Shown: positions 1 through 7,175, counted from the stretch's first letter. The stretch is DNA of 7,676 nt from Candidatus Methanomethylophilaceae archaeon (GCA_017616575.1 JAFZXW010000073.1:1-7676); one strand, 5' to 3'. Notes: generated by a model from the letters alone, not told the origin. Made by a program: numbers and translations.

Positions 1-3000
1 AATTGCGCCGATGTTGTGTATCCTTCTGGATTCACGATGGTGGATGGCCAGAACGTGCCGTGCGGTGTGAAGACGATTGGGAGCAAGGCGTTCTATTCGC
101 AGTCTCCCTATGTTACGGAGGACTTGGTTCTGCCTTCGTCAATCGAATATATCCAGAAATATGCCTTTGAGGGCTATGCGAAAAACATATCGTTCGAGGC
201 TGGTTCCGAACTGCTGAAGCTGGATGACGCTATAGGGGAGGCTTATGGCAGGGAATACAATCTGGACCTTTCCAATTGCCTTCACTTGAAATATGTGAAG
301 GCTACAGATTACACCGTCAGTTGCATCTTGCCGATTGGAGTCTATGAAATGCAACTGGCGTGCACGGTCGTCAACGCCGACAAGGTAGTAAGGTCATTGG
401 ATGACGACAATAATCTGGTGATCGGTTCAGACATCATCGCAATCAATTCAGTTTGTCTGGACGGTATAGAATCCATCCAATGCTCCGAGAACCAGGTGTT
501 CAGAGCCGACCAGGGCTGCCTGCTATTCACGAGCGAGGATAGCACGTCCCTCATCGCGGCCGAAGTTTCCGTATCGTCCGTCACGGTAGGGCAATCGATG
601 GGGGCAACGGAGATTAGCGAAGGAGCGTTCTCCGGCACCGATTTACATGAATTGAGGATTGAGGCTCCGGTCAAGGTGTCCGATGGTGCAGTGCTTTCGG
701 CGGACTCCCTTGCCGTCGTGTATCTTCAGATGCAGTCGTTCGAAGGGCTCTCCATAAGCGAGCGGAGTTTCGAAACATCGAATCTGGATATTATATTCGT
801 GATTTCGAGCGGATTCCCGGAACAGTTCATACCCTATCTCGAACTGTACGGGCCTGTTTTCGTCGGATATGTGTTCATGGACAACAACATATACCTGCCG
901 GGTGAGGCTGGGGATGTCAGAATCTCCTGGATGACCGATGACACCGGGGAATCATTCTGTGCCACTCCGACCTTTTCCGGCGGATACACCATTTATGACG
1001 TGGACGTCGAAACGTCGAATTCCCAGTACTCCTTATCCGAGGGCAGCATAGTCATCAGTTCCATCACTGGCGACGTGTTCGTGCAGATCACGGTCAAGGA
1101 TAGGACGCTGGGCACCATTCCTGTGATATTCAACGGAAATGGAGGATACTGCGATGGAAAAGACATGGTGTTGTTGTACATCCCATCCGGCCAGACCATC
1201 GTTGATTCGGAAATCCCCTTGTTTGTCAAAGACGGGGCGGACTTTTCGGACGAGTACGGCTGGTGCGTCTCGATATCGCCTAAGGAGAGCTACGACTTCT
1301 CCGCTCCCGTATCAGAGCCGATTCAATTGTATGCCGATTGGACCGACAGGGATCTGAAGATAACTATCGAGACCGGGCCTGGTGCTGTCACCTGTAATGG
1401 TCAGGTCGTCACCGAAATATCAACACAGGCTGGCAGCTCGGTGACGCTGGTTTTCACCCCGTATCCTGGATACGAAGTGACCAATTGGGTTTATGAAAAA
1501 TCCGGCCAGCTGTACGAGCTCAGCGTGGATCAGCCGCTTACAATCGAGAATATCGATTCAGACGTGGAGATAAGGTTCGAGTACGTCTACTATTCCCCCA
1601 GCTCTGGACTTAATTCTGTGGTCAACAGGGGCTTGCCTGAAGGCGATGACCTGTTGAGGCTGGTACGCGTCTCCGAACTGGGAGGAAAGGTGATCACTTC
1701 CGGAATGGTGTGGTCAGGAACCGACTCCGTGCCCTTGATCGTCGGCAACAGCATCTATTTCAGGGCTGGCAACTACATCTATGCCGCCGAATCCGATACG
1801 GGATACATCTATGCTAAAGCCGAGTCCAGGGAGGCCGCCGACTTCTATCACGAGCTCGGGTATGGAAATGGGGTGATCGTAGATTACAACACCGGGCAAT
1901 GTTTTGACCTGTCGTTGAACCCCATTTTCAAGATACCGACCACAGTCACCGGCGTCGAGTACTATTCCGGCTATTTCTACACGTCTGGAGATTCCGTGTA
2001 CAGATTCACGTCCGATGACGAGGTACCGGACACGACGGACGAGATGAAGGACCTCGTTCTGGTGACGGAGATCTATGGTACTTATTCCGACTACGGATTT
2101 GCCCACAGCGTCTTCGTCGACGACTACATGTACCGCATCTATGCGTCGGGGATTTCCCGCGGTATAATCGGCGTCAACCTCACGACAGGGGAAAGCCAGA
2201 CATGCGCCATGCCTGGAATCAATTCCATGTATTTGGATGACGGGTGGATCTCCTACAGCGATGGCACCTTGTTCCTGACATCGTATTCCGAAGGTCTGTT
2301 CGGCGCTGTAGCGGCATCTCGTGACGATACGATGGCGTACGTGGACGTCAACGGGCTGGAATTCGGAGAAGTGCAGTACTTGACTTTCACCGGAAACAAA
2401 CTGGCGGTCTCTGAATTTGTCGTAGACGGAAACAGGGGTTACGTGCTGGTGGGCGGTCAGCTGCAGGCATACTCCATCGCAGATGCTCAGAACGGGTCAT
2501 GCAGCAAGTCATTGACCTTGATGTCCTCCATGGGTGCAGGATTCTCGCATGGATCCATAGTTGTGGACGATTCGTATGCGACGGCCGACAACGGAAATCT
2601 CGCATATGTGTACGTCATCCCATACGCTGGCAACGACATCACCATGGTTGTTTTGGCGGTGACAGATTCGGGAATCGAATCCTATACGACCAAAGCGTTG
2701 CCCAGAAACTGGAATTCCCAAGCAGTCAGATCCGATCTTGATGGAAGGATGACTTGGTACAATGATTCCGGGCACATATTCACGTATACCGTTCCGGAGA
2801 AGAACGTCTATTTCTTCTTCCTGAGCGACGGAGAGAATGCCAAGTGGATCGAAGGCTATGGGTCCAACCCCATGGAAGCCTTGTCTTCGGCTTATGTGGC
2901 CTTGTCTGATGGCGTTTTGCTGGGTGCAAGGATGGATGTAAGCGAGGAGTATGGCGACGGATGGTCCGCATATGCATTGGCTAATACGAAAGATATGGAT

Positions 3001-5667
3001 TCTGCGGATTATTCATTGGACTATCTGGAATGGGTGGAGACCAATGGGGACCTGACGGGTCAGCAATATGGCGACTCTCATTACTGGATCATATCCAAGG
3101 TCTCTCCAGATGAATTGAAATCGAAGACTTGGTATCACCTGTACGATTCCAGCAAGCAGTACGTTTTGATGGATAACATCGGTGACAGGGCCGTAGTCGG
3201 TGTGAAGCTGACTTCCGCTCAGGATAAAATCGTGTATTCGATCACGATAGGCGATGTTTCTTACGGGGCCGTGATGGCTGACAAGGATTGTGCAGTCGAT
3301 GGGGAGACTGTGAAATTGGCGGTTGTTCCCGATTACGGCTATGAATTGAATGCATTGTCGGTCGACGGCGTAGATAAGACGTCAGACGTGGTGAAGGGAG
3401 TATATTCCTTCATCTTGGAGTCCGATGTCAGCATCGAGGCATCCTTTACCCAGAAGAAAGTAGAGTACACTGTCACTCTGAATCTCGATGGCGGGGAGTC
3501 CGCCAGCGTGACCGCCGAGTCCGGCTGGGCCTACGACTCCACGGCCAAGACCTGGTCCAAGGCCTTCGAGAGCGGGTCCTTCCTGTCTGTCGCCGACCCC
3601 GTGAAGGAGGCCGACGGTTCGTACTCCTACGCGTTCAGCGCCTGGGACCCCGCGCTCCCCTCCTCCGTCACCGAGTCGAAGACCTACACCGCGACCTACG
3701 CCGAGACGCCCATATACACCGTGACCCTCGACCTGGCCGGCGGGGAGTCCGCCAGCGTGACCGCCGAGTCCGGCTGGGCCTACGACTCCACGGCCAAGAC
3801 CTGGTCCAAGGCCTTCGAGAGCGGGGCCCAGTTCCCGCAGATCGCCGACCCCGTGAAGGAGGCCGACGCCTCGTACTCCTACGAGTTCTCCGGCTGGGAC
3901 AAGGATCTGCCCTCTACTGTCACCGGGTCCGCGACCTACACGGCCCTCTACACGGAGGCCCCCTTGCCCTCTGCCCAGGTTGTCCAGGTCCCGTCCGCGG
4001 CGACCGGCCTCGTCTACAACGGGAAGACCCAGACCGGCGTGCCCTCGGGCGAGGGCTACGCCGTGTCCAACGGCAAGGCCAAGGACGCCGGCTCCTACAC
4101 GGCCACGCTGACCTTGAAGGACGGCTACGAGTGGTCCGACGGGAAGACGACGTCCAAGACCGTCAAGTGGACGATATCCAAGGCCGTCCTGACCGCCAGG
4201 TACGCCGGCGAGACCATAGCCGAGGGCTCGGCCCCCGCCTACAAGGTGTCCGTCACCGGATTCGTCAACGGCGAGTCCGCGGCCACCGCGTCTGGGTACA
4301 AGGCTCCGAAGGTCTCCTGCCCCGACCTCTCCCCAGGCAGCTACACGCTGACCCCCTCGGAAGGCTCGGCCAAGAACTACTCCTTCAAGTACTGCTCCGG
4401 CGTGCTGGTCATAGAGGCCCTGCCGTCCGCCGAGGTCGGCGCCGTCTTCGCCGTCGACGGGCTGATCTACGAGATCGCCTCCCTGGATCCGGCGACGGCG
4501 TCCTTGATCGGGTACGAGGGCTCCCCCGTCGACGTCGCCGTCCCGGCCTCCGTCACGTTCGCGGACGTCGGCTTCCGGGTGATTGCCGTCGGCGAGAAGG
4601 CGTTCTACGGATGCATTACGCTCAGGTCCCTCGACCTCGGGTCCGTGGAGGACGTGGGCTTCAAGGCGTTCGCCAACTGCTCCGCCCTCAGGGACCTGGC
4701 GGTCCCCGAGACCGTGACCTTGATCGAAGGCTACGCCTTCTACGGGTGCGGCATCGTCTCCCTGGACATCCCCGGCGACAATGTCGTCCTGGAGCAGAGC
4801 GCCTTCAGCGCCTGCACGAAGATGAAGGACATTGCCTTCTCCGGGTCCGGCGCCGTCATCGGCGCCAACGCCTTCTACAAGAACAACGGCGTGACCACCG
4901 TGGACCTGTCCACCGTCGCCTCCGTCGGCACCAAGGCCTTCCCGTACTGCAACGGGATGACCACCCTGACCATACCAGGCAGCCTGCCCTACGTGGGCGC
5001 GTACGCATTCTACAAGTGCGCAAACCTGAGGACGCTGGTGGTCGAGGAGGGCGTGGGGAAGATCCTCCCCAGCGCGTTCAGCGAGTGCACAGCATTGGAG
5101 AGCGTCTCCCTGCCGTCCACGCTGACCTACCTGGGCGACAACGCGTTCTACGGCCTGAGGTTCACGGACCAGTACGGCGGCGCCCTCGACGCCACCGCCA
5201 AGGACCTCCGCGGCCACTCGTTCTCCGGCTCCGGCAAGGTGCTCCGCATGGAGTCCGAGGCCGGCGACGTCGGCGGGTTCACCGTGGGCGGGATAAGCTA
5301 CACCGTGACCTCCGCCGGGACCGTCACCGCCACGGGGTACGAGGGCGCGGTGACCGCCATACCGAGCACCGTCGACTACGGCGGACGCAGCTACGCCGTC
5401 ACGGCGATAGGCAGCAGCGCCCTCCTCAGGTGCGCCACCCTGGCGTCCGCGGACCTGTCCAACGTGGAGTTCCTGGAGTTCAAGGCTCTCGGGAACTGCA
5501 CCGGGATAACGGAGATCGCGTTCGGGGACTGCCTCAGGGGCATAGGCGACTACGCCCTCTACGGCCTGTCCTTCTACGACGGCGACCAGAAGATCACGGC
5601 GACGCCGAAGAGCCTCAGGGGGCACACGTTCTCCGGGTCCGGCGCCGCCCTGTACCTGGTGTCCTGA
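1..5667 (+). CDS. Giant BspA-like LRR_5 multidomain surface protein (5' end outside window)
   Basis: Frame 1 is open from the first base to a TGA at 5665-5667, giving 1888 visible residues. The GTG at 16 is only an internal codon, because LRR sequence continues upstream of it, so the true start and any signal peptide lie outside the window. Domains by position: LRR_5 repeats at 1 to about 830 (for example TIGSKAF, EISEGAF); a Listeria-Bacteroides-type repeat at about 1110-1345 (VIFNGNGG to LYADW); a bacterial-repeat-like beta domain at 1350-1590; a beta-propeller-like region at 1600-2790; a segment reminiscent of DUF4430 at 2795-3180; a second beta domain at 3229-3456; two Listeria-Bacteroides-type repeats at 3466-3960; an MBG-like pair at 3965-4415; and a C-terminal LRR_5 array at 4440-5664, with AF-x-x-C units such as KAFYGC and YAFYKC. 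The likely role is an extracellular adhesin; this is inferred from the families. No catalytic motif or C-terminal membrane anchor is visible. Base composition and codon choice change sharply near 3480. Confidence 0.93.
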   Translation, partial: NCADVVYPSGFTMVDGQNVPCGVKTIGSKAFYSQSPYVTEDLVLPSSIEYIQKYAFEGYAKNISFEAGSELLKLDDAIGEAYGREYNLDLSNCLHLKYVKATDYTVSCILPIGVYEMQLACTVVNADKVVRSLDDDNNLVIGSDIIAINSVCLDGIESIQCSENQVFRADQGCLLFTSEDSTSLIAAEVSVSSVTVGQSMGATEISEGAFSGTDLHELRIEAPVKVSDGAVLSADSLAVVYLQMQSFEGLSISERSFETSNLDIIFVISSGFPEQFIPYLELYGPVFVGYVFMDNNIYLPGEAGDVRISWMTDDTGESFCATPTFSGGYTIYDVDVETSNSQYSLSEGSIVISSITGDVFVQITVKDRTLGTIPVIFNGNGGYCDGKDMVLLYIPSGQTIVDSEIPLFVKDGADFSDEYGWCVSISPKESYDFSAPVSEPIQLYADWTDRDLKITIETGPGAVTCNGQVVTEISTQAGSSVTLVFTPYPGYEVTNWVYEKSGQLYELSVDQPLTIENIDSDVEIRFEYVYYSPSSGLNSVVNRGLPEGDDLLRLVRVSELGGKVITSGMVWSGTDSVPLIVGNSIYFRAGNYIYAAESDTGYIYAKAESREAADFYHELGYGNGVIVDYNTGQCFDLSLNPIFKIPTTVTGVEYYSGYFYTSGDSVYRFTSDDEVPDTTDEMKDLVLVTEIYGTYSDYGFAHSVFVDDYMYRIYASGISRGIIGVNLTTGESQTCAMPGINSMYLDDGWISYSDGTLFLTSYSEGLFGAVAASRDDTMAYVDVNGLEFGEVQYLTFTGNKLAVSEFVVDGNRGYVLVGGQLQAYSIADAQNGSCSKSLTLMSSMGAGFSHGSIVVDDSYATADNGNLAYVYVIPYAGNDITMVVLAVTDSGIESYTTKALPRNWNSQAVRSDLDGRMTWYNDSGHIFTYTVPEKNVYFFFLSDGENAKWIEGYGSNPMEALSSAYVALSDGVLLGARMDVSEEYGDGWSAYALANTKDMDSADYSLDYLEWVETNGDLTGQQYGDSHYWIISKVSPDELKSKTWYHLYDSSKQYVLMDNIGDRAVVGVKLTSAQDKIVYSITIGDVSYGAVMADKDCAVDGETVKLAVVPDYGYELNALSVDGVDKTSDVVKGVYSFILESDVSIEASFTQKKVEYTVTLNLDGGESASVTAESGWAYDSTAKTWSKAFESGSFLSVADPVKEADGSYSYAFSAWDPALPSSVTESKTYTATYAETPIYTVTLDLAGGESASVTAESGWAYDSTAKTWSKAFESGAQFPQIADPVKEADASYSYEFSGWDKDLPSTVTGSATYTALYTEAPLPSAQVVQVPSAATGLVYNGKTQTGVPSGEGYAVSNGKAKDAGSYTATLTLKDGYEWSDGKTTSKTVKWTISKAVLTARYAGETIAEGSAPAYKVSVTGFVNGESAATASGYKAPKVSCPDLSPGSYTLTPSEGSAKNYSFKYCSGVLVIEALPSAEVGAVFAVDGLIYEIASLDPATASLIGYEGSPVDVAVPASVTFADVGFRVIAVGEKAFYGCITLRSLDLGSVEDVGFKAFANCSALRDLAVPETVTLIEGYAFYGCGIVSLDIPGDNVVLEQSAFSACTKMKDIAFSGSGAVIGANAFYKNNGVTTVDLSTVASVGTKAFPYCNGMTTLTIPGSLPYVGAYAFYKCANLRTLVVEEGVGKILPSAFSECTALESVSLPSTLTYLGDNAFYGLRFTDQYGGALDATAKDLRGHSFSGSGKVLRMESEAGDVGGFTVGGISYTVTSAGTVTATGYEGAVTAIPSTVDYGGRSYAVTAIGSSALLRCATLASADLSNVEFLEFKALGNCTGITEIAFGDCLRGIGDYALYGLSFYDGDQKITATPKSLRGHTFSGSGAALYLVS
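3490..3576 (+). repeat. 87-bp perfect direct repeat, copy 1
   Basis: Identical over all 87 bases to 3739-3825, in the same reading frame. It encodes the first half of a Listeria-Bacteroides-type repeat, from GGESASVTAE to KAFESG. A further 26-base identical block at 3591-3616 matches 3843-3868. The offset is 249 bases for the first block and 252 for the second, so copy 2 has gained, or copy 1 lost, exactly one codon between the blocks. This is the first strongly GC-rich segment of the gene. Confidence 0.97.
3739..3825 (+). repeat. 87-bp perfect direct repeat, copy 2
   Basis: Second copy of the 3490-3576 sequence. The absence of even synonymous differences over 29 codons points to a recent tandem duplication or ongoing gene conversion. 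The flanking parts of the two protein repeats have diverged (AFSAWD against EFSGWD), so only the core is homogenised. Such direct repeats could allow copy number to change by recombination; that is inference. Confidence 0.97.
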
Positions 5668-5676
5668 GACCATCAA

Positions 5677-5690
5677 GGGCCGCAAGGCCC
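5677..5690 (+). terminator. Short GC hairpin with GNRA-type loop after the giant gene
   Basis: Ten bases past the TGA the sequence reads GGGCC-GCAA-GGCCC: a perfect 5-bp G/C stem closed by a GCAA tetraloop, a known stable loop class. No T-tract follows. It may act with the larger hairpin just downstream in 3'-end formation or transcript stability. The function is inferred. Confidence 0.45.
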
Positions 5691-5695
5691 CAAAC

Positions 5696-5720
5696 CCTCC
5701 CCGGACGGCCTCCGGGGAGG
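5696..5720 (+). terminator. Strong GC hairpin, likely 3'-end element of the giant gene
   Basis: Perfect 9-bp stem CCTCCCCGG / CCGGGGAGG with a 7-base loop (ACGGCCT), 28 bases past the stop codon. There is no T-run after it (CCCTTACGG follows), so it is not a textbook intrinsic terminator, and archaeal termination normally relies on T-rich tracts. The stem is closely related to the hairpin at 7157-7175 behind the convergent gene, which suggests a shared 3'-end element. Terminator function is inferred. Confidence 0.5.
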
Positions 5721-5993
5721 CCCTTACGGCTCCGGCTCGCATTCCGAGATCGCTTTCTTCGCGGGAATCGCGTGCAGGGCACATCATCTGGACGGAAACG
5801 AGGCTCCGCGACGCCATACCGGATTCCAAGGAGCATGAGAAGAAGGCTGCGCGGGGGCCTGTGCCCTCTCCCGCCGAGTGCAAGGCCGCAGGCTCCGTGC
5901 TGACGAACAAGCTGCGATGCCAGGCGCCATAATCGTTGCTATTGGCGGTTGCCGGCCGTCGGTATGATGGGATGTCTGCCCTCATGCCATGAA
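5721..5993. other. Intergenic stretch with no recognisable gene
   Basis: I see no supportable gene on either strand. A + strand frame ending in TAA near 5932 gives a short hydrophilic peptide (containing TETRLRDAIPDSKEHEKKAA) that I cannot assign; it may be a worn gene fragment. The very long antisense frame covering the 3' half of the giant gene extends into this stretch but has no protein-like character here. No promoter, RNA gene or array was seen. Confidence 0.5.
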
Positions 5994-6308
5994 AAACCCC
6001 TCAACGATCAGGGAAAACCAGGGAGGAGGGCGTTCCCGACCAGGGGGAAGCACTATGCGCGAACCCCCGGGGGCTCCGCGACACGGGCGCCCCCCTGGAG
6101 AACGCGGCGCGCTTCGAGCTCCTCCGCAGGGGGCGCAGGGTCCTCGTCGGAAGCCGCCGCGTCCAGTGGAGACCAGGCGAGGCGCTGCCAGGCGTCGGCG
6201 GCCGTCATGGCGGAGGAGGCTTACGCCAGGGAGACGAGTCTTTTGAAGCCCGTCTCCGACGACTGCGGGAAGACGGTCCTGACGATGGGTCCCGTCCTCG
6301 CCACATGG
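5994..6308 (+). pseudogene. Remnant of a DUF4143-type AAA ATPase (C-terminal part)
   Basis: Pieces of the C-terminal region of this ATPase family can be read by switching frames. At about 6000-6071 one frame gives LNDQGKPG and RGKHYARTPG, resembling the family's 'YDIKGK...KYY..D.GLR' stretch. At about 6071-6180 the next frame gives TGAPLENAARFELLRRG followed by RVLVG, the family's best conserved block (D-x-G-x-LEN-x-x-x-x-ELLRRG-x-x-V-x-VG). At about 6180-6308 the first frame returns with CQASAAVMAEE, YARETSLLKP and DDCGKTVLTM, matching the terminal 'YQV...E...RE...L....D.YPK..LT' pattern. At least two frame changes, shortening between blocks and the absence of the N-terminal Walker A/B domain in the preceding sequence mark it as dead. 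Intact members are about 400 residues, are common in archaea and gut anaerobes, and their substrate is generally unknown. Assignment is from remembered family patterns. Confidence 0.68.
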
Positions 6309-6330
6309 CGCTTGGTTTCGTCATGCTGGC

Positions 6331-7098
6331 TCATTCGACATTCGACGCCGTCCATAGCTTTCGCTGACCGCCTTTGCCATATTCCGCATGCGTGGGTCCG
6401 ATATTGGCGAAAATCTCCTCGGATATGGGGCCCCAATTGCTGAATGCCGCCTTCTTGCGACCCCTTTCTCGACGATCCTCGTAACTGTCAAATGGCTCAG
6501 CGACCACATTATGGGTTCCGTGCAGGGCTTCTCGACGGAAGTCCTGCGCCTTCCGCGCTCTATCGCTGTCTTCTGAACCCCTTTCATCCCGTGCCTGGCC
6601 ATGGCTATGGCCACCTCCGACAGAAGGGCCAGCAGCATGGACCCTTTGATGGAGGGCCCGTTCCATGCCCTCCGCGGCTTGAGTCCAGTCGCCCTCTTCA
6701 GCGAATGGATCAGGTGCTCCACGGTGGCCCCGGCGCGGTATTTGTCCAAGGCCTCCGAAGGTGTCAGTCGGCTGGAGGACTCGAGCTTGAACGATCCCGC
6801 GCGGGGGCCCATGACCTCCCTTATTAGCCCCTCGCGCTCCTCGGCGGTGAACTCCGGCTTCCTCCGCCCGGACACCGGCACATGCACGTCCGCGTTTCTC
6901 TTCACGGTCACGAAGTCGGACCTGCGGAGCTTCCCGCTCTCGCATGTCGTCATGGCGCGCATCATGCGGTCGTCGCTGCGTTCCGCGGCCTTATACGACC
7001 TCGTCCAGCCGTCCAGGGACCCGCACAGGCAGGCCGTCCTTCCGGACGGCGAAAATATGGCTCAGGCAGAACCGCAGCCCTTGGCCGTCGGACGCGGA
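6331..7098 (-). pseudogene. Decayed IS4/IS1634-type DDE transposase
   Basis: Read on the - strand from high to low coordinates. An upstream piece gives FAVRKDGLPV at 7053-7024, resembling the mid-domain of IS4-like transposases. That frame then hits a stop, and a second frame runs through VPVSGRRKPEFTAEEREGL to the C-terminal catalytic region (KYRAGATVEHLIHSLK, about 6743-6696). The last part is SLSHLTVTRIVEKG, after which the frame must change at the C-run 6461-6464 to reach the natural-looking continuation KKAAFSNWGPISEEIFANI. The Glu at 6717-6719 would be the third catalytic acid. The family's Y-(2)-R-(3)-E-(6)-K signature has Gly (GGG, 6729-6731) in place of Arg. The N-terminal half carrying the first two Asp residues is not recognisable. 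Two frame changes, a signature mutation and 5' loss make an active element very unlikely. No terminal inverted repeats or target duplication were found. The exact subfamily is uncertain. Confidence 0.75.
6721..6743 (-). mobile_element. Transposase catalytic Glu / YREK region of the degraded insertion sequence
   Basis: Core recognisable block of the insertion-sequence remnant, encoding KYRAGATV just before the catalytic Glu at 6717-6719. Spacing of Tyr, position 4, Glu and Lys fits Y-(2)-x-(3)-E-(6)-K, but position 4 is Gly. GGG is one substitution from CGG or AGG, both Arg codons. The outer limits of the insertion sequence cannot be placed. Confidence 0.55.
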
Positions 7099-7156
7099 TC
7101 GATTTCTTCTCCTCGTCGGAGTCGGCCGCAGTCCTGATAGATTATAAACCGGGCCT

Positions 7157-7175
7157 CGGGGAGGATTCCTCCCCG
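7157..7175 (-). terminator. GC hairpin behind the convergent LRR gene
   Basis: Perfect 8-bp stem CGGGGAGG / CCTCCCCG with a 3-base loop, 25 bases past the stop codon of the - strand LRR gene. In that gene's direction it is followed, after a short GC stretch, by GGTTTATAAT, an AT-rich run that could assist termination. The stem sequence is nearly the same as the hairpin at 5696-5720, with the arms in the opposite order. Terminator function is inferred. Confidence 0.5.

Noticed and set aside
3466..3960. Possible CRISPR-like direct repeats
   Set aside because: Only two copies, in frame, spaced 249-252 bases apart and encoding protein repeat domains; not an array.
4131..5903. 590-codon Arg/Pro-rich open frame on the + strand overlapping the giant gene
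   Set aside because: It is a frame-shifted shadow of the same GC-rich LRR sequence, with low complexity and no independent start context.
3382..5985. 867-codon antisense open frame opposite the 3' half of the giant gene
   Set aside because: It exists because the GC-rich sense frame uses G/C-ending codons, which removes stops from the antisense frame. The protein is Gly/Arg/Val-rich without domain patterns, and the sense frame has clear LRR_5 and MBG-like repeats.
5949..6443. Apparent 164-codon + strand gene
   Set aside because: Only its beginning and a later part carry ATPase-like blocks; the middle is Ser/Ala-rich out-of-frame sequence and the end reads antisense through the transposase remnant. 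It is part of a pseudogene, not a gene.
6331..6945. 204-codon - strand frame overlapping the transposase
   Set aside because: Only its last part (after the C-run at 6461-6464) belongs to the transposase; the rest is a shadow of the main frame.
7033..7050. Perfect 7-bp inverted repeat GCCGTCC-TTCC-GGACGGC
   Set aside because: It lies inside the transposase remnant and encodes the RKDG stretch; there is no adjacent gene end or start for it to regulate, so chance in GC-rich coding sequence is the simplest reading.
6601..7137. 178-codon + strand open frame and its overlapping neighbours
   Set aside because: They lie antisense to recognisable transposase sequence and show no domain features.
6221..7150. 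Terminal inverted repeats or target-site duplication of the insertion sequence
   Set aside because: No convincing matching ends were found by eye on either side of the transposase remnant; short matches such as GAGACG/CGTCTC at 6231-6256 are internal to the ATPase remnant.
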